DNA of 64,000 bases from Nemophila menziesii (taxonomy: Eukaryota > Streptophyta > Magnoliopsida > Boraginales > Hydrophyllaceae), in the NCBI GenBank assembly GCA_029959085.1, contig JARWIR010000021.1:21725620-21789619 (forward strand). The letters run 5' to 3'. The position numbers and the translations under genes are program-made. This document shows, piece by piece, positions 23,671 through 34,900 of the stretch (position 1 is the first letter of the stretch; the number at the start of each line of letters is the position of its first letter). The notes below the pieces were generated by a model. That model saw nothing but the letters and a program-made list of their open reading frames with translations, searched no databases and was not told where the DNA came from.

Positions 23671-23690
23671 GAGTCGTGGGGACACGACTC
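23671..23690 (+). promoter_or_regulatory. Stem-loop after the env-like stop, GNRA-type loop
   Basis: GAGTCGTG-GGGA-CACGACTC has a perfect 8-bp stem and the tetraloop GGGA, which fits GNRA. It lies 63 bp after the env-like stop. Element B has it at 61739-61758 with one change that keeps pairing as G-U in RNA. The plus-strand fragment at 50459-50478 keeps the outer five pairs. Confidence 0.7.
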
Positions 23691-24340
23691 ATTTTTGAGT
23701 TTGGGGTGGGGTTCGTTGCCTCATCCCAGTTTTTTATGTGTTATTTGTTTTATTTGCTTTCAATAAAAGAATTTTCGGAGTTGCGTTTGACTGTAGAAAT
23801 TTTTAAATATCCCTTTAAGAATACTTTTGATGGATCTATGATAGTAAATAGTGAACTTTAGGGATTGATATAAAACGCATTTAGAATGCATCCAAACATA
23901 GGTAATTAATAGGAAAAATTAATGTACAATGCAAATGAAGTAAGCTTGTAATCAAGGAATATGTTTGGTGTGTAGAACGTGAAATCCTAATTAGTAGAGA
24001 ACCCACCTAGATATGAACTAAAGACAAGCTATGTACTTAGGAAAATGATAGGGGCAGTTCTTTGTTAACCATTTGTGCCTTTTTAGACTTCTATCCTTTG
24101 TATTAATTATTATCCGTCTTAGCCCACTTTGAGCCTTTAGCCTTTTCTTTGTAGCCGCGATATAAGCCATTATCCATTAGATTATTAGGCATGACCATAT
24201 GACCCGCACTTGAATCACAATCCTGAGACATGTCTCGAGCTTGAGTTTGGGGTGGTGGGACCACTTATGGGAAATTAAATTGGTAGGGATCGATGTACTT
24301 TGTATTGTAGCACAATTGCAGATGATATATACTTGTAACC

Positions 24341-24502
24341 CTTTGCCGGGAATGAGAAAAAAATGAAAAAGAAAGAAAAAATTAAAAAAAAAAGTTGAAA
24401 ATTCATACAGTAGGAACCGGGAACTCGGTTTGCTTCTGTACAAAAAAAAAAGAGAAAAGAAAAGAAAAAGAAAAATATGAATGAATAAAATATCCGGCAA
24501 AG
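24341..24502 (+). repeat. Inverted repeat enclosing an A/G-rich tract
   Basis: CTTTGCCGG (24341-24349) pairs exactly with CCGGCAAAG (24494-24502). The enclosed sequence is mostly A and G, apart from one copy of the element's palindrome at 24415-24430. Element B shows the same layout with a shorter 6-bp match (CTTTGC near 62466, GCAAAG at 62613-62618). Confidence 0.55.
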
Positions 24503-25049
24503 TGGAATTTTCTGAAAATCATCTTGTTAATAGTGGGTAGACATGGGACACTAAATTGTTGCGTATATGGGTGAGTGAGAACATCTTTTGAGCGTTAACT
24601 CAAGCTCGAGGACAATGTTGATGGTAAGTGAGGAGAGAGCCAAAAGCTCACTTCAAATTTACCAAATATACATCCACACCCGTCCTTAAGCCAATATTAT
24701 AACCGTAAAGACCTCGTGATTCCTAAGTGCATAGTGAATTTATTATTCTGTTGATAGGGAATACACTAGGTGGAGCGTTCAAAGCGATTTAGGATTAATG
24801 ACCACCCTATAGCCATCATACAGAGATGAGTACAAGTGTAACCTTCAAGCATTGCAACTTTAATTTTATGATTGAGATTATTTATGTTTGATGTTGCATT
24901 TTAGATGTATGTGTATATTAGTTTCTAGAGTTTGCTATATGAGATTTATTTTGAGAATTGCTTTAGGGTTTATTTGCTAGCTTCTACTTGTTTATACGCT
25001 TACTTCTACCCCTTTGTTTTGTTTTACTTTGTCGGGACGAAAAAGGTTT

Positions 25050-25062
25050 GAGTTGGGGGTCT
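25050..25062 (+). promoter_or_regulatory. Polypurine tract of element A
   Basis: GAGTTGGGGGTCT immediately precedes the 3' LTR. It would be the RNase H-resistant primer for plus-strand DNA synthesis. Its core resembles three upstream copies of GAGTTTGGGGTG. Confidence 0.85.
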
Positions 25063-26625
25063 TGATGTCTCCCTAATTGTTCTTATTTTCGACCCTTGGG
25101 AGACATCATTTTTTGTGTTTATTTAATTAATTTGATAGACTTTTGGACTAAATATGCAAGAATTCGGAATTTCCTTTTTATTTCTAGCATTTTTAATTTA
25201 TTAAACTTTTGCGCGTAATATTGGTATTTTTAGTGAAAAGTTTACAGGTTTTAGATGTTAGCTAGGAGAGGAATCCGAGGACAAAGTCAAAGATCGTGAA
25301 TTAGAGTCAAGACTTGAAGATAAATCCCGAAGATATTATTTTTAGAGCTGAAAATCCATTTTCCAGGCCATAGATTGCTGATTTCGAGGTGCTTAAGCGA
25401 TGATTTAGCCGCTGACCTTTGAAGAGAAATCATTCCTTATCGAGTTACGGAACTTTAGCAACTAGAATGAGGTCAATCAGAGTCATAACGCATCGGGAAA
25501 AACCGTTTTAGTGAAGGTGTATCAGCAGTTACGGGATTTTGGACTTAGAAATTGGGCTTGGACATTTAATTAGTGTTTTATTTTCTGGTCCAAGCCCTAG
25601 TCCGAATTTATGCTTATAAAAGGAGGTCTGGACTTCTATTTTTCATACAATTCACATTCCACAAGATTAAAACACCAGAGAGAAGCAACAGAAGGAAGAA
25701 AGAAGAAGCTACAAGAGCTGGAGTGGGTCTATAGCTCCGTTCGTAGTCATTCCAATTCCGGAAATTTGGTTCTTCTTATATTTTAATTTTGTAAACAATA
25801 TGAATTCCATTTCTTTTAATTTAGTTTTTAATTTTAATATGAGCTAAGCTTTTCATAGTGCTTGAGAACAAACAATGGGTGAATCCTAATTTTATGAAAT
25901 AACGAATGTTGAATTTGGGTTTATGTTAAATTAAATTAGATTAGGTCTATTACTCTTTTCGATAATTTGTGATTATTTACTGTTTTTAGAGTCGCGAACT
26001 AAGAACAGGTATTAGTATCTAAGCTATTCCACATATGTGGCGTGTGGATCATCCTGACGGAGGGTTTAGGTATAGAATTAATTATTCAATCTAGGATAAA
26101 AGCTATTGATTCTGATGAACTTAGCTAATTCTAGGGCCAATGAGGTAAAACACTTAATCATCCAACGGTGGATCATATTTACCCTGACGGGACTAGTGAC
26201 ACTTTAGGATCGCCTTATAGTCCACCCTGACGGGGGTATAAGGAATTCAGAATCCCGACCATTGTAATTGACCGATTTAGCCCTTAAACAACATAAGTTA
26301 GGAAATAAGATTGGGAGGATCCTTGCGTTCTCAAGTACTACCTCTCATATCGCGTTGTCACTCATTCTACTTGCGTTTTAGCTTTTACTTGTATTTTAAT
26401 ATTTGTCTTTCATTTATTTAGTCTTAATACGAAAACCAAACAAACATTTTATTATCTTCTATTTTCATAAGTGCATCCATCACTATTTGCTAGATATTGT
26501 GATCAACCATTCCGTCCTTGGAACGAATCTGTATTATCCTTATTACTACTTGGGACAACCGTACACTTGCGGTTGTGGTTCGATTAGCATTTGCATTTAT
26601 TTTTAGAACACACAAAGGACCACCA
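25063..26625 (+). mobile_element. Element A 3' LTR (1563 bp)
   Basis: It has the same length and termini as the 5' LTR. By eye they differ by about 22 substitutions and no indels. The 46-bp terminal hairpin is at 25063-25108 and the TATA box at 25615-25621. It ends CACCA before the ATGAG duplication. Confidence 0.96.
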
Positions 26626-26630
26626 ATGAG
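26626..26630. repeat. Right target-site duplication of element A (ATGAG)
   Basis: This matches 13808-13812. The macrosatellite resumes immediately with CCTGATTCTCTC, as in the empty sites of other units. Confidence 0.95.
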
Positions 26631-29600
26631 CCTGATTCTCTCAACATTTTTCCGCATAAAAAATACATAAATTCCCTTGTATATATTAAAATTTGTATTT
26701 ATTATTCTTATTCGATTTGTGTTCTTAAATATTCTTTTTCAATTTCATTTTATTTAAATTACTATTATAACATTTTACAGTGAATGATTTAATAAAGTCT
26801 GAGCTTTAAGATCCCGTTATAAGCTAAGGATTGAAAAAGTGCTTACAGAGGAACCATAATGTAATACAAAGTAAGATCTATAAATTCTCTCAAATCTTAT
26901 ATATTTATATCAAAAAGAAATTCAAACATGTGTAATAAGGTTTAAAATTCCTATAATGTCATTGTACCGTAAACATTCATAGCAAGAACAATGTTTATAG
27001 AACACCTTGTTGTTATATAATATATATGACTTTCTGAAATAGTTAGAATATTTATCACTTATATTTTGAAAAACATGTTAAAATATCAATCATGACAATT
27101 AGTATAATTGACAATTTACATTGCTTGAGCTATGGAATGGTGAGGAGAGAAAATGATACTTTTGAGCATACATGGATCACAACACTAAAATATTAAATTA
27201 ATAATTGAAGCACGAGGAGTTAGCTGGCAAACTCGATGTTATCCACGTTTGTATAAAGCCTTGTAAAATATCCAGGCTGAATCCTAATCTGGTTCGCCGA
27301 TCTGATCTAAACATATTAAGTCCATATACCGTGACCGGTTAGAAAATGTGAAATATTTTTTTGCAAGTTTGGATCTTAGTTCTGATGCTTTGATATGGAA
27401 CAATCAGAATCGAAAAAAGGTTACGATTCATGTTTTTCTTCATCATACTTTGTCTTTTCTATAAACCGGGTCCTTATAGTACAAACAAAAAAGGGCTTCA
27501 GTAGACCGGACTGGTACTTATGGCGCTATAATATTTTTTTATTTGGTTCGAAATTACTTGTGTGAACGTTGTTGAAAGTCTTTACATACAACTTTTTATT
27601 ACCTTAATCAACCGAAGCATATAATACCAACAAAAACCAAGATTTTTGTGCTTCTTATATACGATACCAAATTTCAATTATTTGTTTTCCAAAAATGATA
27701 AAATCGATACAGGGTTTGCATATGTACTTTAAATGACGGCACAGGAACTCTTTCCCACCACCCATATAATATATTCAGCCCACCCATAGTTTCGGAGCAC
27801 TTTAAACTTGTGTAGTCTTGTGTTTGACTTGTCTATAGTGATATTGTATATGTAGTCGTGAACATGTTCAAGTACATTCAGAGGAACAATGTTTAAATTT
27901 TATAGTAAGGAGGGGGGTTTAATCATCGGGAACCATAATTATATACTTATCAAGAATATCAATGTCGCATTCCCTATCACGATTTCAAAACTAGATTATA
28001 TTCGCAAAATCAGACTCAACGACCATCTTGCATCACAAATAGTTACCGACCGGAAAGAGTTATTCTAACCCACAAGGACTGAGTCTAGGCCAACTATCTT
28101 AGAAAAACTTGGTAATTGCAACGAAATAATCAGTATACTTAAAAGACTACATAACACTTTAATCCCACGTACAAAACTCATAAATGACTGGCAATATTTT
28201 ACACAACCGCATCAAAATAAGAACAATATTTACTAATAAACATATGTACTATAACCAAATAAAACTGTATAAAATGGGTAAAAACACATTAACATTAATA
28301 ATGGTTGTGTGTTTCGATCTGAACAGGTAAAGGCTTATCTTCACTAAAACAGTTTCGGAGCACCAAACAAAAACACTCATGGATCACAAATAAGAGTCTC
28401 AATGAAAATAAAACACATCAGACGTCATATATGTTATAATTTTTAATGACAATTGACATAAACCTATCACAATATATAAGTATTACGAGTTTAAATAACA
28501 ATGGATAACGACCAACAACACTCATTATGATGTCAATATTGAAAGAAACATAAAAAACATTGCGAAACTGATGAAATTACATATAAAACTCCAGATTAGA
28601 TGAACAAAAAAGACAAATAAATAGTTCAAACTGAAGTATAAATATGTTATGATGATTCTTATATCTAAGATAAAACAAAAATAAAAAATTGTTAAATACA
28701 TGCTCGAAGGTTGTAAACAAGAAAACTTAAGGTTAAACATGCTGTTATAAACATAATTTACAAAAAAACATAATACGCAAGCGAAAAATAAACATAAAGG
28801 AAAAAATAGAACAAAATTCAAACTTGGAGATCACGTGAGGATCAAAAGCTCCATGATAGTGATGATTGCTTGAGCTTTAACGACCATAAATAATTGTCCT
28901 CTACTTAAGGATTAACGACTGTGATATGGTAGAACTTGAATTTCAAAAATGTATGGAGGTAAGATGAAGTTTGGAGTTCTAGTTCGTGTCATTTAGCTAA
29001 ATAATTAATCTTGAATGATTTGTTACTATAATGATCTTAAACTTTTTGCGTGTGGGTTGGTTCGTTTACGTCCTATACATTCCTTTGTGGTTTTTGACCT
29101 TGTTCTGTTGTACAGATATAAAATAAAAAACACCATATAAGATATGAAAAAAACTTATTTCGGTATTAACAAGACCACTTCCGTATGACATGTTTGGAGA
29201 CAAAACACATTATCTTCTCGGATGAGAGGTGAATTAGCATGCATAGTAAAAATAATGCGACATCAGCTATGTGGTGGAGGAATTTGCAAAGTAAAGATTT
29301 GGTCAACGATATATAGTGTAGAGTAAGAATGCCGACTTCCATGTCAAAGATGTGGACTATACAAAATTATTTAGTATTCAAACCTGATATGAAATTAATT
29401 AAAGAAGTAGGTGAGTTCATCAATTCTAGTTCTTATAAAGTGAAAGATCGTATTTTATCAAGAGATTTTATCCGAGAATGGGGAGTTGAAGGAGTTAGTG
29501 GAGTCGTAATTTTTCGCAAACAATTAAAAGAAAGGAAGACAAAATATGTGTGGTTTTAGATATATACGGATGGATGCTTTTATTAAGCAAGAAAATAGGC

Positions 29601-31992
29601 TTTAATTTAAGGATTATTTTGGGATATGAATGAAGATTTGTTTATGCTGATTTACTTGCGTGAGTGAACTTGACTAGTTCTAAGCACTATACGTTGGACT
29701 TAAGATAATCACAGAGATGCACATAGATTTTTGCAAGTGAGACTGGCCTGTAAGAGTTAGACATTGTGAAGAATGTTTTGAACTTTATGGAGTCCCATTC
29801 TGCACCCGGGCGAGATTATGGGGATATAGGGTCGAAATATGAACTTTACGTTGGTTCATACATATATATATAGGAAAATACAACTACGGATTTATCAGCT
29901 TGGCTAATAATAAGTAATTCTAGATATGATATTAGTGCAATACCGACTGGGAAATTTATGGAGATATTTCACCAGAGTTAGGTTCGGTTTAACAACACTT
30001 AGAATAGTAATAGACAACCTTTAAGGGTTTATCAAGACTTCTATTACCGATCATTAGTCTCAAATAACTGGAAAAACAAAAAGACAATTCTATAAATTCA
30101 AATTCTAGTATTATAATATATTTTTTTTCTTTCAAATAAATAACAAACTTGAACTTTGAATAAAAAATAAAAATAGTAATTGATGTATAACTGTAGTGAC
30201 AACTTACATAGTGCGGGGGAGGGGGTGTCTTCATAGCGCACCCTAATTTTTCAATTTTAAAAATGTTTAAAAAATACATTATAACGCCTTCTCTTAAGTG
30301 TTATAAATTCACTTCCCCCACTCTTCACTAAATTTTAAAATTCATCTCATTATTTTTAATTTCTTTGATCATTTACTAGTTATAATATATTGACTTATAC
30401 TAATTAAAAAAAAGTAATATTGGAATTTATATTGTAATTTTTTTAATATAGAAAGCCTTAGAACAAATTTTTTTATAATATTGATACCTATATTTAGGTC
30501 AAACAAATTCCAGGTCCCATTAGATATTTCTTACTCACCTCATCTTTTCTATTACCAAATTACCCTTTGACATGTAGTATATAATGATGTAGGGAACATA
30601 AATAAAAGAGTAATAAAATAGCTGAGAATAAATAATAGAATGAGGCAACTACGGCAACTAGGGTTTTTGGGATTTCTTAGAGGGTGGTTGCCCAAACCTT
30701 TTGTTCTGTTTTTTGCCAATGATTTCTTGCATCAAAACCCTAAATTTAACAACCCTCATGGCCTCATTGCGATGCCAAAGTTCTAAGATTCGTTGAACAT
30801 GCTATTACACATAATTTTTTATTACTTTATTTTTGAGTTATATGAGAAAGACCTGACCTATATGGTGTGACAACCTACCTAATGTTTGTGGGTTTTCAGC
30901 ATGACATGGTTAAATCTTTGTATTATCCTTTTGTTTTCAGATTTGATACAATTAGTCACTATGTTTCGTCAAGAGGCTGTGATGATTTTTTTTCTAAAAT
31001 TTATTTATTTCTGAGCTATTTTATGAGTAGATTTAGATGATCTGACCCGTATCTTGGCGGGGCAACCTAATTGTTGGGTTTGCAGCCATGGCGTGGTTAC
31101 ACTCTTTATTGGCCTCCAATCATAATAGATCTGAGCCTCTATTAAAAGTTGTACAAATATTGATTTAATTGTGTTAAATATTTCTCCTATGGGGGTTAAA
31201 TATCTTTATATTATATCTTGGTTCATATTCCAGATTTTTTTATCGAAATTTAGCACTATTGACTTTGGGTTCTTAATCTAATTCCATTGTTTTTTAATGT
31301 TTCACTAGTGTTTTTGTTTTATATTAACTTATTATGCGTGTCTGTTTACTTGTAAGTATAGGTGGGTATTTCTGCATGTTTGGAAGTAATCTTGTATTTG
31401 AGTGAGCTGGAAATTCCTTCATTTTTGAGATAGAATATAACATAATTGCAGTAAAGGTGAAAAAGGAAGGACACTTGTCTTTTCTACCCCTCTTTCATAA
31501 TTTCAAGTGAGATTTTTTCGATTGTATCCTCTATATGGTGGATGTAGGATTTATTGTCTTCTTCTCACTCTCTCGTGTCTTCATTATAATTTTATTGTAA
31601 TTTTTTTTGTTTTCTTGTTCTAGATAATTTTAATATTGATTTTCTAAGTTTCAGTTAAATCATTAATTCGATATAATATATTTGTTTCTTAGTGTTTTAT
31701 AAAATTTTAAGTTAGTCCATGTCGTATTTCCATACAATTTAATTATAAAATAATGAGATTAGTCAATATCCTCTCAAACTTTTGGATTTTAGTTTGTTCT
31801 ATCATGTTTACTTGAATTTTAAATTTAGTCCCAAGAATATGTCATATTTATAGACTATGGAGTTATGTGGTTATTTTATGGTGCATTTTAGAATAAAAAA
31901 TTCAATGGGACAACAGTTAGACAGCAAGGTGAAAAGAAAGCAACAAATAACTAGTTTAGATACTTGCAATTTCTATACTGTTTAGATACTAA

Positions 31993-34900
31993 AAAATAAT
32001 ATAGTCTAAACAAAAACATCTATTATATGTAAATACATTGTCAATAATTATTTAGATGTCTAACATTCACATTTAAGATATTCAGATACAATATCCATGA
32101 TAACACCATGTCACTTATCATCTAGATTTCTACAGAACTAACTCTTCCTCTCTTATCATTTACACGCTCTCCCAAATTTTGCCTATGTTAAACCTATTAA
32201 ATTAAATATGTAAAAGTAATAAATTCATTAAAATTTGATGTGCATGTATTGCATACGGGAGTTATGTTCCACTCAAATGCAATAAAGGGAAGCAACTCGT
32301 TTTCTCAACCATTTAGTCCATGTGTTTTATTTTTTTGCCAGTCGTATTAGGTGGGATTGGGCTTAGTTGTTTCACTTTATTTATTAATATTTTTTTTATT
32401 TTATCTTGTTAAGTATCTAATTTTTTTTTATTTTGTATTATGTATCCTTAACTTTTTAAAGTAATTTATGGATTATGGCACAACCTTGAGTTGCATTATA
32501 TCCCTACCTAAGTGTTATATCAAAAATCATTATTGGAAATATTCATCTACCTTGAAAAGATATGTAACTTACACATGAAATCTTCCGATTGTGATTATAA
32601 AGACATTACATGGACAAGAAATAACACAACCTCGAACGTCATTAGCAACGATGTTGAAAGCAACATAAAAAAGTAGTTGTTGATAAAGTTCATTTAGCAA
32701 CAAGTTGGAAATGGTTGTCATTGTTAATAAGAAAAGAGGATAATATTATAGCATCAACAGAGACATTATTTGCGCAAGTCAATTAATTCCAAAAAATATT
32801 ATTTTTGATAAAATTATGACGACATATAAATGGCGCTAAATACCAAAAACCACCCTGTGGGCTACTAATACAATCCGCCAAGTACTTATCTTCTAAAAAT
32901 TACACTAAGAACTCCTAGTGGTGTCAAAATACACTCACCAAATATATTTCATCCCATTGTTAGGTTACCTTTGGCATATGCATTCCTTTTATGTGAATGA
33001 GCCTGATTCTCTCATCATTTTTCCGCATAAAAAATTCATAAATTCCCTTTTATATATTAAAATTTGTATTTATTATTCTTATTCGATTTGTGTTCTTAAA
33101 TATTCTTTTTCAATTTCATTTTATTTAAATTACTATTATAACATTTTACAGTGAATGATTTAATAAAGTCTGAGCTTTAAGCTCCCGTTATAAGCTAAGG
33201 ATTGAGAAAGTCTTATAGAAGAACCATAATGTAATACCAAGAAAGATCTATAAATTCTCTCAAATCTTATATATTTATATCAAAAAGAAATTCAAACATG
33301 TGTAATAAGGTTTAAAATTCCTATAATGTCATTGTACCGTAAACATTCATAGCAAGAACAACGTTTATAGAACACCTTGTTGTTATATTAATATATATGA
33401 CTTTCTGAAATAGTTAGAATCTTTATCACTTATATTTTGAAAAAAATGTTGAAATATCAATCATGACAATTAGTATAATTGACAATTTACATTGCTTGAG
33501 CTATGGAATGGTGAGGGGAGAAAATGATACTTTTGAGCATACATGGATCATAACACTGAAATATTAAATCAATAATTGAAGCACGAGGAGTTAGCTGGCA
33601 AACTCGATGTTATCCACGTTTGTATAAAGCCTTGCAAAATATCCAGGCTGAATCCTAATCTGGTTCGCCGATCTGATCTAAACATATTAAGTCCATATAC
33701 CGTGACCGGATAGAAAATGTGAAATATTTTTTGGCAAGTTTGGATCATAGTTCTGATGCTTTCATATGGAACAATCAGAATCGAAAAAAGGTTACGATTC
33801 ATGTTTTTCTTCATTATACTTTGTATTTTCTATAAACCGAGTCCTTATAGTACAAACAAAAAAGGGTTTCAGTAGACCGGACTGGTACTTATGGCGCTAT
33901 AATTTTTTTTATTTGGTTCTAAATTACTTGTGTGAACGTTGTTGAAAGTCTTTACATACACCTTTTTATTACCTTAATCAACCGAAGCATATACATACCA
34001 ACAAAAACCAAGATTTTTGTGCTTCTTATATACGATACCAAATTTCAATTATTTGTTTTCCAAAAATGAAAAATTGATACAGGGTTTGCATATGTACTTT
34101 AAATGACGGCACAGGAACTCTTTCACACCACCCATATAATATATTCAGCCCACCCATAGTTTCGGAGCACTTTAAACTTGTGTAGACTTGTGTTTGACTT
34201 GTCTATAGTGATATTGTATATGTAGTCGTGAACATGTTCAAGTACATTCAGAGGAACAATGTTTAAATTTTTTATTAAAAAGGGGGGTTTAATCATCGGG
34301 AACCATAATTATATAATTATCAAGAATATCAATGTCGCATTCCCTATCACGATTAAAAAACTAGATTATATTCGCAAAATCAGACTCAACGACCATCTTG
34401 CATCACAAATAATTACCGACTGGAAAGAGTTATTCTAACCCACAAGGACTGAGTCTAGGCCAACTATCTAAGAAAAACTTGATAATTGCAACGAAATAAT
34501 CAGTATACTTAAAAGACTACATAACACTTTAATCCCACGTACAAAACTCATAAATGTCTGGCAATATTTTACACAACCGCATCAAAATAAGAACAATATT
34601 TATTAATAAACATATGTACTATAACCAAATAAAACTGTATGAAATGGGTAAAAAGACATCAACATTAATAATGGTTGTGTGTTTCGATCTGAACAGGTAA
34701 AGGCTTATCTTCACTAAAACAGTTTCGGAGCACCAAACAAAAACACTCATAGATCACAAATAAGAGTGTCAATGAAAATAAAACACATCAGACGTCATAT
34801 ATATTATAATTTTTAATGACAATTGGCATAAACCTATCACAATATATAAGTATTACGAGTTTAAATAACAATGGATAACGACCAACAACACTCATTCTGA

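Larger units (their letters stand above)
23609..25049 (+). other. Long 3' untranslated region of element A
   Basis: No gene is supported here. In order it contains the 20-bp stem-loop at 23671-23690; polypurine-tract-like motifs at 23697-23708 and 24243-24254; CTTTGCCGG (24341-24349) and its exact complement CCGGCAAAG (24494-24502), enclosing an A/G-rich tract; and an isolated copy of the palindrome at 24415-24430. Blocks around 24115-24260 and 24565-24640 are conserved with element B (62236-62385, 62694-62770), so the region is not random filler. Confidence 0.75.
13813..26625 (+). mobile_element. Element A: Athila-type Ty3/gypsy LTR retrotransposon, nearly complete
   Basis: A 12,813-bp element flanked by the 5-bp target duplication ATGAG. 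Order: 5' LTR, tRNA-Asp primer-binding site, gag, protease, reverse transcriptase/RNase H, integrase, palindromic repeat array, env-like ORF, long 3' untranslated region, polypurine tract, 3' LTR. The Pol sequence (SEWVSPVQCVPKKGG, FMDD, a DX35E integrase) and the ORF after integrase place it in the Athila lineage. By eye the two LTRs differ at about 22 of 1563 positions (about 1.4 percent). At an assumed 1.3e-8 substitutions per site per year this gives roughly half a million years. Pol has two single-base deletions and two stops, so the copy is not autonomous. Confidence 0.96.
12807..31992 (+). repeat. Macrosatellite unit 3, split by element A
   Basis: The unit runs 12807-13812 and resumes at 26626. 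Without the retrotransposon and one copy of its 5-bp target duplication it is about 6.37 kb. Near 31919 it has lost about 78 bp that units 1, 2 and 4 retain, the segment before GACAGCAAGGTG. Otherwise it follows the consensus of units 1, 2 and 4. Confidence 0.9.
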
